A stretch of 64,000 bases of DNA from Sulfuritalea sp. GTDB lineage: Bacteria; Pseudomonadota; Gammaproteobacteria; Burkholderiales; Rhodocyclaceae. This document shows, piece by piece, positions 1 to 15,000 of the stretch. Where the stretch lies: the NCBI GenBank assembly GCA_022842325.1, contig JALHPU010000011.1, forward strand, positions 52,868 through 116,867. Reading direction: 5' to 3'. The notes beneath the pieces were generated by a model. It saw nothing but the letters and a program-made list of their open reading frames with translations, was not told where the DNA came from and ran no database searches. Position 1 is the first letter of the stretch, and each line of letters opens with the position of its first letter. Both the position numbers and the translations under genes were made by a program.

Positions 1-3000
1 TCAGCTTGCCCGCGATCAGATTGGCGTTGCCGCCGGCATTGCTTGTCGTCGTGGCGTTGCTGCCGACATGAATGAGGTCGTCGCCGCCGCCGGCAAAAAC
101 GCTGGTAAGGCTGGTGGCGCCGGTGGTCGTGACGACGATGACGTCGTTGCCGGCGCCGCCGTAAATGTCGACCGTCGGCGCATCTATCGTTCCATACAGT
201 TCGATGCTACCGCCCTGGCCGCCGCTGCCGCCGTCGTCGGCATGGATTTCCACCCGCGCGCCGCGCAGCAGCGACGAGTTGCTGAGGCGGAACTTGTCCC
301 CGGCGTGCAGCAGCACATTGCCCAGCACCGATTCCAGTTCCACGCCGGCGACCGCATTACCCGCTTCGTCGTAGCCGATGTCGAGGTTGTCGCCCGTGCC
401 GGTCGAGTCATTGGCGGTGAGCGTGATGTCTCCGTCCGACTTGATCTTGGTCTTGATCTTGAGCGGGCTCATGGTGGTGATGGTCACCGGACCCTTGGCC
501 ACGATGCCCACGTCCGAACCGGTGACGCCGCCGACCGTCATGGCGCCGGTGTTGGTGATGTAGGCGCTGCCGAGGGTGGACTGGCCCTCGATATTGCCCA
601 CTTCGGTGAAGAAGGCCTTGGAGGACGCGCCGATGTCGTTCCTGGCGAACAGGTAGGCCTTGCCCGACAGCACGTTACTGCCGCTGCTGCGACTGTTGAT
701 GATGCGGCCATCGGGGGCGGCTATGAAGGCCGTATAGGCCGAGCCGGCACCGATCACGTCGATAGCCAGATCACCCGTGACCTCGATGATGTTGGTACCG
801 AGATAGCTGGTGCTCTTCAGCACGCCCGAACCGGCGCCGGCGCGCGCACTGTCGATGTCGATGTCGTTGCCCGAGATGCCGATGGCGCCGATGTCGGACT
901 TCAGGGTGATGTTGGTATTGGCAAAGATGTCCACGCCGGGCTTGGCCGTCGATTCGCCGGTTGCGGTCGACGCGTCGAGGATCGACTGGTGCGCCCACAG
1001 GCTGACTTCGCCGGTGTTCGAGGTGATGCGATCGACGTTGAAGTCGCCCAGCGTCTCGTGCAGATAGACGCTGCCGCTGGCCGTTGCAGTCAGCGTACCG
1101 ATCAGCGGCGATCCGCTGCTGGGGGCGCCGAGCAGGTCGGTTTCCAGGTAATTCAGCGAATCGCCGATGGTGCCGCCGCTGGCCGTGAGTTCGATGCGAT
1201 TGGCGGCGATCTTGGCCGAATCGCTGTTGAGGCCGTCGAGAATCGACCCGCCCGCACTCAGGTACACGCCGCGCGCCTGCGACGACACGGCTTCGACCTT
1301 GATCGTTCCGGCGCTGGTGATATAGACCTCGTTCAGTGCCCGCGCGGTCAGGGTGCCACCGAGGCTGCCGGACGGTGACAGTGCGATATCGAAGGGATTC
1401 GTCGCGCTGCCGATGGCGCCGAGGCCCGATTCGAGGATCAGGTCGCTGCTGGTGATGGTCACGCCGGACGTGGCGATGCTGACGATGTCGCCCTTGGCCT
1501 TGATGCGAACGGCATCGGCCGCGGTGACGCGTTCGATGTTGAGGCCGCCAAGGGTGCCGAGATAGATGTTGGTGCCGGCATTGACCACCACCTTGCCGCC
1601 GACTTCAAGATTGACGTCGTTGCGCTGGTCGATGGTGATCTTGGTCACCGCCTCGCTGTTGATCGACATCAGGCGGAAGTTCAGACTGAGGTTGCTTTCT
1701 GCCGTGGTCCGCGCATTCGGCGTCAGCGTCAGGGTGGTGGCGGTGACGCTGGCGATCTTGTAATAGGCGCTGCCGTTGGGAGCATTGAGCGAACTGCCTT
1801 CGACCTTGACATACTTGCCGGCGACGAATCCGTCGGCGAGCCAGCTGCCGCTCTGGCGAACGATGGCGTCCTGGAATCCGTTGTCGACGAAATTCACCGT
1901 GGCGGCAATGCTGGAACTGCCGACCGCGGGCGTGAAGGCCAGCGGATCGACCACTACCGGCGCCAGCGTGGCGCGCATGCTGTCTTCGCTGGCGACCAGC
2001 CTGACGCCGGAACCCAGGGTGATGGTCGCGCCGGAAATGCTGGCTACGGTATAGAAGCTCGCCTTGGCCGTCGCATTGAGCGTGGCAGCGCCTTCGACCT
2101 GTATCGACATACCGACCTTGAAGCCGTCATTGGCCCAGTTGCCGCCGTCGAGACGGGTGATGGTGTCCGTGGTGCTGCCGCGGTTGAAGCTGAACAGGCC
2201 GTTGGCCAGGATGTTGCCGCCGACGTAGGTGAGGTCGGGACGATCTGCCGCGGAAAGCGCCAGGCGCTGGTCGGCGGTCAAGCCGGTGGCCCGCACCGTC
2301 GCGACGTCGATGATCTCCTTGCCAACGGTATTGCCGATGCCCTTCGAGGTGATGATCGTGACCTCGGTCGCCTTGATGTTCGGATCCTCGATCAGGGTCT
2401 GCGTGTCGGCAGTCGCCTTGAGCAGGCCGCCGCTCATCGAGAACAACAGTTCCTCTTCGGTCCACACCTTGATGCTGCCGCGCAGGTCGGCATCTTCCTG
2501 GGCCGTCAGGGTGTAGGTGAAGGCGGCGTTGTAGCTGTTGCCGTAGCCGCCGTAGCGCGTATTCAGCTCGTGATATTCCTGGGTCAGCTTGGTCTCGAGC
2601 GTGGTGATGGCCGCGGCGTCGTAACCCAGCACATTCTGGTAGTAGGCCTTGTCGTCGGCGGACAGGTGCGCCTGGAAGCCGGAATCGTAGGCGGCCGGAT
2701 TGGCCTGGGTGTTGCGGACCTTCCAGTAGCTGCGGTATTCCTGCTCCTTGACCGCCTTGAAGCCGGCAATGCTGTCGAGAATCTTCTGGTTGGCGCCGGT
2801 GCCTGCCGTCAGGCCGAGATCCTTCCACAGGCCACCGAGCAGGATGTCGCGGGTGCGGGTATCGACTTCCTGGGTATTGTTGGCGTCGATCAGGTTGCCG
2901 TTGGCCACCTTGAGCCAGACCTTGCCGCCGGTATCGATCTTGTTCAGCTTCAGGTCGCCATTGCTTTCCTGGACGAAGACGTCGTCCTTGGCCAGGATGG

Positions 3001-6000
3001 TTACACGGTCGTTGGCCAGGCTGCCGGAATCGAGCATCAGCGCATGATTGACGTCGTTGCCGACGGCGCCGCCCGGCGTGGTGGTGCTGGCGGCATTGTT
3101 GATGGTGATCGCACCGCCCTGCACCGCGCCGGCGTACCAGTTCCCGGCGCTCTGCTGGCCGATGAAGATGTTCTTGTTAACCAGCAGATTGACGCTGCCG
3201 CCCGAGAGGGCGCGGATGGCATCGACATAGAGATCGCCGAACTTCTCGTTCAGGTTGATGTTGCCGCTCGCGGTGATCGCCTGCAGGCTGGACAAGGATG
3301 TATCGGTGACGTTGGTCTTGATCGCCCTGCCGTCGGTGCCGATGCCGCTCGCGGCGCTCAGCACCACGCGGCGGCCGCCGATGACGCTGTTCTCGCCCAA
3401 GCCCTTGATGGCACCACCCGAGGTGACGGTGGTGGTGCCGGAGTTGTTCATGATGCTGCCGATCAGCACGTCGCGGTTGCTGGTCGATGTGACATTGACT
3501 ACGGCCTCGGCGGCGCCGAAGAATTCGATGCCGATGTCGCGGTGCGCGGAAATATTGTGGGTATTCAGCGTGGTCAGTTCGCGGATTCGCTGGTAGTCCG
3601 AGATGTAGGTCTTCTTGCCGTACCAGGTGGACCGTACCGTGTGGTAGACCTCCTTCCATTCCGGTGCCGCACTGCCCGGCGTGGCGATGGTCTGCGAGCT
3701 GTGCTGGTAGGTGAAGTCCCGGTTGGCCGCGTTCGCGTCGACCTCGTAGAAGTAGCCGCCGGTCCCCATCAGCACCGGTGCCGAGCGGTTCTCGGTAACG
3801 AAATCGCTGAAGGTGTTGGTGCCGAGATTGATCGCCCCCAGCCAGTTGCTGCTCTCGACGTGGGTGCGGTCGATGACGCCGGTGTCATAGCCGACGGTCC
3901 AGCCGTAACGCCAGGTATTCGATACCTGATAAGTGGTATTCAGCGGCGTATTCTGCGAATAGACGGTCGAGGTCGGCACGCCGCCGACTTTCTTGGCCTG
4001 GTCGATGATGATCAGCAAGCCTTCGCCGCGGGTTGCCGCGTCGAGCCGGTTGATCTGCAGGCCCCACTGGGTGGTGTTATTGACGTTGATCTGGCCATAG
4101 CCGCCGAGTACGCGGATCCTGCCGTTGCCGGTGTTGAGGATCTTGCCGTCGAGGTCGATGCGCCCGCCGCTGACCGCAACCTCGTCGACCTCGAAACTGC
4201 CGGTCGCGGTGTTGAAATAGACCGCGAAATCCTTGCTCGCAGCCGAGGTCTGGTTCAGGTAGAAACGGCCGGACCAGCCCTGATTGAGGCGCTGCTGGAC
4301 CTCGGCGGCCGCATTGGCGTCGAGGTTCAGCGTAAACACGTCCTTGCCGCTCTGCATCAGGCCATTGACGTTGATGATGTTGGCGCGAATGAAAATCCGC
4401 TGGCCGTACATCGCCGGCTCGTTCGGCACGATGCTGAGCAGGTTGTTGATTTCCCCCGTGGTGGCGGCGCGAACGCCGGCCGCCGTTGCGCCACCGGCGC
4501 CATAGGTGCTGCGCGTGATGTCGCCCCAGACCGAGGACGGCTCGCCGGCGATGGAAATATTGCTCTGGCCGTTGATGTAGATGTTGCCGCCGGCGATGGT
4601 GGTGATGCGCTTGCCGAGTACCGAACCCTCGACAATGATGCTGCCCTGCCCGGTAGGCACGTCGGTGCGCAGGCTGATGCCGCCGGCGAGGTTGCGGATG
4701 CCGGTGCCGCCTTCGTTGGCACCGAGTATCTTGATGTTCGGCCAGTTGTAGGAATGACCGTCATTGACTGCCTTGACGTTGAGCCGGTTCTGCACCAGCA
4801 CCTCGGGCTCGAGCGAACCCACTGCCGTCGCCGGAATGCTGACAAACGCCGCCGCGCCGGGCACCACCGTCGCATCGACACCCGGATAGCTGTGCGAGTT
4901 GTCCCAGGCCGCATTGGCGTTGTTCTCGGTGGTGACGTTGGCGTTGGTCTCGACCAGGCTGCCGTTGAAGAACAGGCGCCCCGTCTCGTCCGGAATCGTG
5001 ATGCCCTTGATTTCGAGGAAGGCCGGGGTGTCGTTAAGTACCGTGACCGTCGCGTCGGTCGGCGCGATCCAGCGTCCGCTGCCCTGCAGGGTCCCGGAAC
5101 GCACGTCGATCTTGCCGGCCTGGGCCCAGATCGGATCGACGGTCACCGTCATCACATATTGCGTGGTCGGCAGTCCGGACACCGGATCGGTCAGGCCCTG
5201 CGCCGCCATCAAGGCCTTGATGCGGGCGATGTCGGCGGTATATACGTCGCGCAGGATCGGATCGTTGGCGCCATAGTCGGCCAGTTGTTGCTGGGCCAGG
5301 CGCAGATCGGTGGCGAGGGTGCTTTCCAGCACCTTCTGCGAGGAGGTGAAGGTGACGCCGTCGGTCGCCACGCCGGTGACGGTTCCCGCCGCGACGTTCC
5401 ACGCGTTCAGCGTCAGCGACTGGTGGCGGGTGATGCCGGTTTCCACGGTGCCGTTGTTGGTCACGGTGGCGTGGGATTCCTGCAGCAGGTGGCCGTTGTA
5501 CTGGTCGGCGCCGCCGCCGGTCAGGCTCAGCAGGCCATCGGCCGCGCCGCTGACCCAGCTGGTGATCTTGGCCTTGCCCACCACATTGTTGTCGGCCAGG
5601 CGCTCGGCATGGATCAGGGCCTGCCGCGCAGTCTTCAGCCAGGAGCCGCTGCCGATGCTGATGCGATTCTCCTGGATCAGGAAAGCCTTGCCATCGACCC
5701 GGTCGATCGGCACCACGCTGCCGGCGATGCCGTCGTAGCGCGCCTCGACCGTGTAGTCGTCGGCATCGAAATTGGTATCGCGTCCGGCCGAGATCTTCAG
5801 GTCACCGTAGGCGGTGGCATTCACCGCATCGCCAATGATGACTTCGTTGACCGGCATCACATCGACGCGGGCTTCGCCGGTGGTGACGGTTCCGGCGCCG
5901 TAGGTGTCGACATTGATTCGCTGCACGATATTGCCGCTGCCGCGGGCCGACATGTCGATCGCCCCCTTGCTCAGCAGCGTGGCACCGTTGCCGACGCTGA

Positions 6001-9000
6001 CGCGCGCGAGGTCGGCCAGGGTGCGAATCTTGGCGTTGACGCCGGCGCCGCTGAGCGCGCCGCCGGTGATGAAGGTGACCTTGTCCTGTACCGTCAGGTC
6101 GTTCTTGGCGCGAAGCTCCATCGCCGTAGTCGCCGTCGGCAGACCGACCACTTCCAGCCGCGCATTGGCGCCGACCGTCACCGTGGTGTTGAAACTGATC
6201 CGCGTATCGCTGTAGGCGCCGGCGCCGCTGACCAGGCCGCCGGTGGTGCCTTTGACGTTGTCGGCCGCCAGCCAGCGCTTGTCGGCATGGTTGGTGGCGT
6301 AGATCTTGATGTCGCGTGCATAGGCATTGACGCTGCTGCCGACGCCGGCATTGACGGTCGAATCAACGCCGTGGTCGATATTCACGCCGGCACCCGCCAC
6401 GACTCCGCCGGCGACAGTGATCTCCTGGGCGTTGAAGGTGGCGACGTGGTCAGCCGAAATCCCCAGTGTCCCCGCGCCCCGGGTGCTGAGCTGAACGATG
6501 CTGCCCGCCCCTATGGTCGCCTCGGTCAGGCTGACATTCGAGGTCGAGCCGGAGGCCGACGATCCGGCCAGCACCCCGCCGCTGCCGGCATAGGTGACCG
6601 CGAGGTTGTTGTCGACGCCGTTGGCAGTGACATTCAGGCTGCTGCCTGTCAGATTCACGCCGCTGCCGAGATAGGCACGGGTCACGGTGTTCGACGCGGC
6701 GTTGGAACTTGCCACGCCTGCAGCCAGCAGGCCGCCTGCCGCCGCATTACCCTCCGCGCGCTGTCTGCTGTTGCTGTTGGCGAAAATCGTGGTATCGCCG
6801 GTGATGTTGAGCACCGAATTGTTCGCCACGTAACTGCTGACCCCGGCCTGATTGCCGACGCTGCCGTTGATCGCCGTCGCCGAGGTGGCGGTGACGCCGA
6901 TCAGCGCACCGACGGCACCGGTGGCGCGGGCGTTGGCCGATTCGGCCCCGCCCGGCAAGGCCTGGGTTGCCGTTACGCTGAGGCTGGCCGCAGTGATGTT
7001 GCCGCCGACGTGCGCGTCGACGGTCGGCGACACCCTGGCAGTAGCCGAGGAAACGCCCACGGCGAGAGCACCGATCGATACCCCGAGCGCGGTCGCATTC
7101 ACCTTCGACGTCAATGTCGCCGCCACGATCACGGCGTTGCGCGCCGAAATCGTACCGCCGCCGGTATAGGCGCGCACCACCGGCGAGGTGGTGGCATTGG
7201 CCACCGAACCGGAACCGGCAAAGATGCCGCCGGTGGCCGCCGTCGAGTTGGCGGTCGAGGTGTCGGTACCGGTGGCCTGAACCGTCAGCGTATTGACGCC
7301 GCTGACATTGCCGTCGAGATGCGCCAGTACCGAGCCGTTGGCCGTAGCGGTCGAGATCGTGGTGCCGACGCCAACGACGCCGCCGGCAATGCCGTAGCTG
7401 GTAGCCGTGGCCGAATTCGATGAAGTGGCGGCGATGCTGATGTTGCCCGCGGCATTCAGCGTGCTGGCGTTGCCGGCATAGGCCTCGACGTTCGGACTGA
7501 CGGTGGACGTGGCTGTAGCGCCAGCGCCCGCACCGCCAAGGCCGAGGGCGATCGAGGTGGCCACCGCCAGCGTCGTCACGGAATCGGTCGAGGCGGCGGT
7601 CAGCGAGATGTTGTTCTGCGTGGAGGTCAGCGAGGTGCTCTGGACGTAGGTACGTACCGTGCTGCTGATGGTGTTGGTCGCCAGCGAAATGCCGATGGAT
7701 CCGCCGACCAGGCCGGCCGACAAGGCCCCCGAGCCGACGTCGGCCGTGATCGAACCGGTTTCCGCCGCGTTGAGCGAGATATTGCCGGCCGCCGTGGCGC
7801 TGCCGCCGACTATTCGGGTTTCCACCGTATTGTTGATGCTGTTCTGCGAATCGGCGCCGGCGCCCGACAGCGCTGCGCCGACCGGCGAGGCCGAGACCGA
7901 GAAGGTCGCCGCCACCGACAGCGCGGTGATAGTCGGACTGGCCGTGGCAGTCAGCTCCGCGTTACCCGCCGAATTGATGGTGGAGTTGTCGCTGTAGGCG
8001 CGTACCGTGTTGGCAATGTCGTTCTTCGCCAGGGCGGCACTAACGCCGACGCCGACGCCGACGGCACCGGCGGCGAAAGAGATGCTGGTGGCGACGGTCT
8101 TGGCATTGCTGGTGGCGACATCCATCGCGGTCAACTTGATCGCGCCGCTGGTGGTGGTGGTCAGTGTTGCGCCATTGGCGGCATAGGCCTCGACCGTATT
8201 GCGCACGGTGTTGGTCGAATTGCCGCCCGAACCGGCTGCCGAAACACCTACCGTGCCGCCACCGACGGCAAGTGCCGCGCCGACATTCAGTGCGTTGATC
8301 GTCGTCGTGGAATTCGCGCTGAACTCGATGTTGAAACCCGTGGCATTCAGGCGCGAGGCGTTGGCGTAGGCGCGAACGCTGTTGGTCACGGTGTTGAACG
8401 ACACCGAATAGCCGACCGAGATGCCGACCCCGCCGCCGCCGCCGACACCGACCACGGCGGCCGCGCCACCGCCATCCGAGGTGATGCGGGAATTGTCGGT
8501 CGCGGTCAGCTTGAGCGCGCCGCCAGTCGCCGTGACGCCCTTCGCTCCAGAACTGCTCGCTACATAGGACCAGACGGTATTCGTGATGGTGTTTCGAGAA
8601 TCCGCTCCTGCTCCCGCGACCGCACCGCCACCGCCGCCGCCGCCGGCGACTGCCAGCGAACCGCCGACGGCCAGCGCGTCTATCGTCGCCGATTCGGTTG
8701 CACTCAATTCGACGGCCCCGGCCGAACTCACCGTGGAACTGTCGATGTAGGCCTTGACCTGGTTGCTGATGGTATTGAGCGCCACGGCGGCGCCGAGCGA
8801 CGCTGCGCCACCACCGCCCGCCCCTCCTGCGCCTGACAGCGCCAGGGCGCCGGCAATGGCCTTGATGCTGCTGTTGTCGCTGGCAGACAGCTTGACGCTG
8901 CCTCCGTTCGTGGTCGTCACCGTGCTGTTGGTACCGACATAGGCGACCACCGCGTTCCCAATCTTGTTGTCGGTTCCCGAACCGGCAGCGGCCACGGCGA

Positions 9001-12000
9001 CACCACCGCCCGCGCCACCGGCACCGGCAAGCGTGCCGCCAATCGCGATGGCCTGGATGTCGGCCGTCGAGTTGGCCGTCAGTTCGACATTGCCGGCCGC
9101 CGCAAGGCTTGAATTGCCGGCGTAAGCGCTGATGTTGTTGGCAACGTCGTTGGTGGCCGCGGAAACGCCGATCGCAACGGCCGCGCCGCCGCCGGCACCC
9201 CCCGCTCCCGCGCCGGCGAGGCTGCCGCCGATGGCATGGATGAGAGTCGAATCCACGGCGCTCAGCTTGATTGCCCCCCCACTGCTGCTTACACCCTTGC
9301 CGGTTCCGGTGCTGTTGTTGATGTAGGCGGCAACCGTGTTGCGTACCGTGTTGACCGAACCCGCGCCCGCCGCCGAACCGCTGAAGCCGCCACCGGCCCC
9401 GCCGGAACCAGCCACGGCAGCACCAATGCTGAAGGCCGTCACGTATCCGGATTCCGTCGCCGACAATTCGATGTTCGCCGCGGAAATCACCCGCGAAGCG
9501 TCGATATAGGCCTTGACCGTGTTCTGCACGCTGGTCACGGCGGTGGCTGCACCCAACGATCCCGCCACGCCGCCGCCGGCGCCGCCGGCGCCGGATCCGG
9601 CAAGACCACCGCCAACTGCCGAGATGGTGCTGTCGTCGACGGCGGTGAGCTTCACGAGGCCACTGCCTGAGGTGGTCACCGTGCTGCCGTTCGCCACGTA
9701 GGCCGCGACGGTATTGCTGATCGTTCCAACGGCCGCCGCACCGGCGGCCGCTACCGAGGCGCCGCCGCCGGCACCACCGGAACCCGCCACGGAGCCGCCA
9801 ATGCTCTGGGCATACATGCTGGCGGATTCCTTTGCCAGCAGTTCAATGCTGTTGCCGCTTGACGCCGTTACGGTGGCATGATCGACATAGGCGTTGACGC
9901 TGTTCGAAATCGTGTTCGTGGCGGCCGATACGCCGATGGCGGCGGCAACACCGCCGCCGGCCCCGCCGGCACCGGCTCCGGCCAGGCTGCCAGCCGTTGC
10001 CACCACCGTCGCCAGATCGCTGGCCGTGAGCTTGAGCGCCCCGTTTGCGCTGACCGCACCCAGCGCCGTGCTCCCACCGATGTAGGCAGCGACCGTGTTG
10101 CTGACGACGTTGACCGATGCCGAACCGGCCGCTGATGCGGCAAAACCCCCGCCTGCGCCGCCAGCGCCGGCTACCGCGGCACCGATGCTCAGGGCGCTGA
10201 TGATTCCGGTTTCGGAGGCGGACAGCTCAACCGTTCCGCCCGAGGTGACCGTCGAGGAATCGATGTAGGCCTTGACCTGGTTGGTCAAGGTGTTGGTGGC
10301 GTTTGCGGCACCGAGGGAACCAGCCACGCCGCCGCCCGCACCGCCGGCACCGGAGCCGGCCAATCCACCGCCGATGGACGTAATGGTGCTGCTGTCGGTC
10401 GCCGTGAGCTTGATGGCGCCGGCTGTCGCGCTGCTCACCGTGCTGCCGTTCGCGATGTAGGTGAACACCTTGTTGTTGCTGACATTCACCGACACCGCGC
10501 CGGCTGCCGCGCCCGATGCACCACCGCCGGCACCGCCGGAACCCGCTACCGAGCCGCCGACACTCAGCGCCGACATGACAGCCAATTGGTCAGCCGTGAT
10601 CTCGATGTTGCCCGCCGTGGTGCTGACGTTCGAACGATCGACATAGGCACTGACGGTATTCGAAATGACGTTGGTCGCCGCGGATACCCCGACCGCCACG
10701 GCGCCGCCACCTCCGGCGCCCCCGGCACCGGCACCCGCCAAGCTGCCGGCGGTCGCGACCACTACGGCCGAGTCGGTAGCTTTCAGCTTGATCGCGCCGC
10801 CGCTGGCAGTGACGGAACTAGGCGCCGTGCTGCCACCGATGTAGGCGGCAACGGTATTCGTAACCGTATTGACCGAAGCCGATCCGGCGACGGAGCCGCC
10901 GAAGCCGCCACCGGCACCGCCGGCACCAGCCACTGCGGCGCCGATGCTCAGCGCGCTGATGATCCCCGTTTCCGATGCCGTGATTTCGACGCCGCCGGCG
11001 GACGTCACCTGCGACGAATCGATATAGGCCTTGACCTGGTTCGTCACCGTGTTGGTCGCCGTGCCCGCACCCAGCGAACCGGCCACGCCACCGCCTGCAC
11101 CCCCGGCGCCGGATCCCGCGAGCCCGCCGCCGATGGCGGAAATCGTGCTGTTGTCCGTGGCGCTCAACTTGACCAGCGTGGCCGCTGGCGCGGTGATCAC
11201 GCTGTTGTTGGCGATATAGGCGAAGGCCTTGTTGGTGGTGACATTCACCGCTACGGCCCCGGCGGCGGCGCCCGCCGCCCCCCCCCCGGCGCCGCCGGAA
11301 CCAGCCACCGAGCCGCCGATGCTCAGCGCCCACATCGCCGAGCGTTCATCGGCCTTCAGTTCGATATTGTTTGCCGTGGTGCTGACGTTGCCATGGTCGA
11401 CGTAGGCGCTGACGGTGTTTGCGATCACGTTGGTCGCCGCGGATACGCCAACCGCCACCGCGCCGCCGCCGCCCGCACCTCCCGCGCCGGCACCCGCTAG
11501 GCTGCCGGCATTCGCCACCACCACCGTCAGGTCAGTCGCCGTGAGCTTGACCGCCCCGCCCGTGGCACTCACCACGCTTGCCGCGCCGCTGCCGCCGATA
11601 TAGGCAGCGACGGTATTGGTAACAACGTTGACCGATGCCGATCCGGCGACCGATCCACCGAAACCACCACCCGATCCACCGGCGCCGGCTACCGCCGCAC
11701 CGATGCTGAGCGCGCTGATGATGCCCGTTTCCGAAGCCGAGAGTTCGATGCCGCCGGCGGACGTGACATTCGACGAGTCGATATACGCCTTGACCTGGTT
11801 GGTCGTCGTGTTGGTTGCCGATGCGGCGCCCAGCGAGCCCGCCACGCCGCCACCCGCACCGCCGGCACCGGCACCGGCCAAGCCGCCGCCGATGGCCACG
11901 AGCGTGCTGCTGTCCGTCGCGGTCAGAAGTACCGAGCCGCTGCCCGTCGTACTTGCGAAGCTGTTGTTGGCGATGTAGGCCAGCGCCTTGTTGCCCGTCG

Positions 12001-15000
12001 TATTTACGGAGACGGCCCCAGCTACCGCGCCGGCAGCGCCGCCACCGCTCCCGCCGGCGCCGGCGGCGGAACCGCCAACCGTCACGGCGGTGATCACCGC
12101 GGCTTCGCTGGCGCTGATCTCCACGTTGTTGCCGGCGACGCTTGCCGTCGCGCCATCGATATAGGCGCTTACGGTATTGGCGATGTTGTTGTCGGTGGCC
12201 GAAATGCCCACCGACACGGCGCCACCGCCGCCCGAACCGAACGAGCCGCCAAAGGATAGCGCACCGGCACCAGCCATGATGGTCGAGCTGTCGGTCGCAT
12301 TCAACACGAGCTTTCCGGCATTCGCGAAGATGCCCTTGCCATTGGCCACAAGGCTGTTACGGACCGCGCTCGAGACGCTGTTGCGCACGGTATTGCCCGA
12401 GCCGGCGCCGGCCCCGGATCCGGCCAGCCCTCCGCCTCCGGTCCCGACCGCCAGCGAAACGCCAAAGGTCAGGGCCGCGATCGAGGATATCGATCTCGCA
12501 TCGATTTCGATGCCACCGGCCGAGGTCACTTTGGAATTCTCGATTTCTGCTTTGGTCGTATTGGTGATCTCGTTGATCGCAACGGCCACCCCGGCCGCCC
12601 CGGATGCACCGCTACCCGTCGCCACGGCAACACCGACGCCCCCGGCAAGAACCCAGATGTGCGATGCATCCTCTGCGTCGATATGGACGCTGCGCGCCAG
12701 CATCCCGGTTGTCGTCAGGTTGCTTGCGCCCGAGATATGTGCGTCCGTGGTAGTGCGTATGCGGTTGATCGACACCGACCCACCCAGCGCAAAGCTGTTG
12801 GAACTCGACCCCGCGCCGGAGCCGGCGATGGTGATGTTGTTGATCTGGCCGCGGTAGGCGGCCTTGACGATGACCTGGCTGGCTTTGATGCTGCCACTGA
12901 CATTGTCGATCGAGGCACGCACCACGTTGTTGTCGGTGGTGGCCGGGTTGTTCGGATCGCCGCCAAGATAGTTGTAGGCAACCGATGCGCCCACCGCCCC
13001 CGCCGAACCCTTGGCACCGACACCGGCTATCGAAATCGCCCCGGCCAGCGAGTTGATGGTCGACGTATCGCTCGCGGTGACGCTGAGCTTGCCATTGGCG
13101 GCACTGATCTCGTCGCCGGCGCGCAGTTCGGCAATGTTGGCGACCTTGGCTTCGACCGTATTGCGAATCCAGTTGAGCGAAGCCGATCCCGCGCCGGAGA
13201 ACGTCGGACCGCCACTTCCCGCAACGGCCATCGCGGCAATCTGCGAATCCAGTCCGGCCGGCAGTGCGGTGGGTTTGGCGAAGCTGGCGTCGACCACGAT
13301 GTCGCCGGTGGCTGCCGCAACCATCGAACCGTCGATCACTGCGGTGACCTTGTTCTGGATCGAATTCACCGCGAATGCGACGCCCACCGCGGCGGTACCA
13401 CTGAAGGAAGCGCTGACGTTTCCAGCGAGGCTGGCGATCGACTCAGTATCGCTGGCCAGCACCGACACGGTACCGTTGGCGCTGACATCGGAGGCCGTCG
13501 AGCCGGCCGCCTTGATGTGCGCGTCAATGGTATTGGCCGTGTTGTTGATGGCGAAGGAGCCGCCAAACGCGTTGCCGCTGCTGGATCCTGCGCCACCGAC
13601 CACGACGTTGATGTTGCGGGCGTCCTCTGACGCGCTGACCGTCACGTTGCCCGCGGTGGAAGCCACCTTGGCGCCATCGATGCGGGCCACCACGGAATTG
13701 CGGATGTCATTGACGCCTACCGACGCATTGATCGCCGATCCGTTGCCCAGCGAAAGCCCGAGTGATCCTGTGCCCGAATACACGCGCGAGGTATCGTTGG
13801 CCAGCACGCTGATGCTGTTGTCGGCCTGTACCCCCTGGCTACCCGTGGTGTTGGAAATGTGGGCATCGACGTTCGTGCGGACGAAGTTGAGCGACAGGGC
13901 ACCGGCGCCCGAGGTGCTCTTGCCGCCCGAACCGGCGGCTGTCACGCTGATGATCTGCCCGCCGATGGGCGCCGGCATGTCAATGGAGACGCCGGCGGCG
14001 TCGAAGCTGGTCGGTCGGGTCTGCAACTCGTGCAACGCACCCGTCGCCCCAGGTTTGAGGAAGATCGCGCGCGGCGTCGCTGCCTTGGCATCGCTGAGGG
14101 TTGCGGCAAGGCGAACATGGGTCGCGTCGACCTTGATGACGTAATAGGTCTCTCCAGGAGTCAGGCCACCGATGCTCGTGCCGCCACCGTTTCGGTAGAC
14201 CACGGCATCACCGGTCGACAGGCCTGGATCGCTGGAGAACGCCAGGGTGTCGGCCAGCGGGTTGTTGATGGTCAGCGCCGTCGCCGGATTGAAGACCTTG
14301 GCCGTCGCTCCGCTTGCCGTCGACAATAGGCTGTGCGCCGTACCGGTTCCCGGAGAAGTCAGGGCGATGGCCTTGCCGGCACCGGCATCGTCGGCGGTGG
14401 CGGCGAGTTTGACGGTATTGCTGTCGACGACGATGACGTAATACTTGGTGGTGCCATTGCCATTGATGCCTCCGATATCGGTGCCGGAGCCACGGCTGTA
14501 GGTAACTTCGTCGCCGGTCTTCAGTCCGTGCGCGGCAAGGAGAAAGGTATCGGTGGTCAGGGTCGCGGAGGCCGGGTTGAAGCCCTTGCTGGCCCCGAAT
14601 GCCGGGCCGGAGCCTGCCTTGGCCGGATCGTCCAGCCCGGCGAGCACGGATATCCGGCCGCCGGCATTGACCTTGGAGGCATCAATATAAGCCTTGATGT
14701 TGCTGGCAGTCGCCGAATCGGCGCCAGCCACCTGTGCCGACTTGGTCCCGGGCGCCGTGCCGTCGATCAGCGAGATGGCGTTCGGGTCCGCCGGATTGCT
14801 GGTCGTGCCGAGGTAGTTGTAGGCCATCACGGCGCCGATGCCGCTGCCCGACGAGCTACCGCCGATCGCCAGCGCGCCGACGAACATGGTCGCGGCTTCG
14901 CTTGCCGTAACGGTGACATCACCGACCGTGGATTCGACGACGGAGCCGGCAATGATATGTGCATCGACCGTATTAGCGATCGAATTGATGGTCAGGGCGC

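Noticed and set aside
2570..7423. Plus-strand frame of 1,617 codons
   Set aside because: It is the complement of the giant gene. High GC and the repeats remove stops on the opposite strand. It has no recognisable domain and is Ala/Gly/Arg-rich in a shadow pattern.
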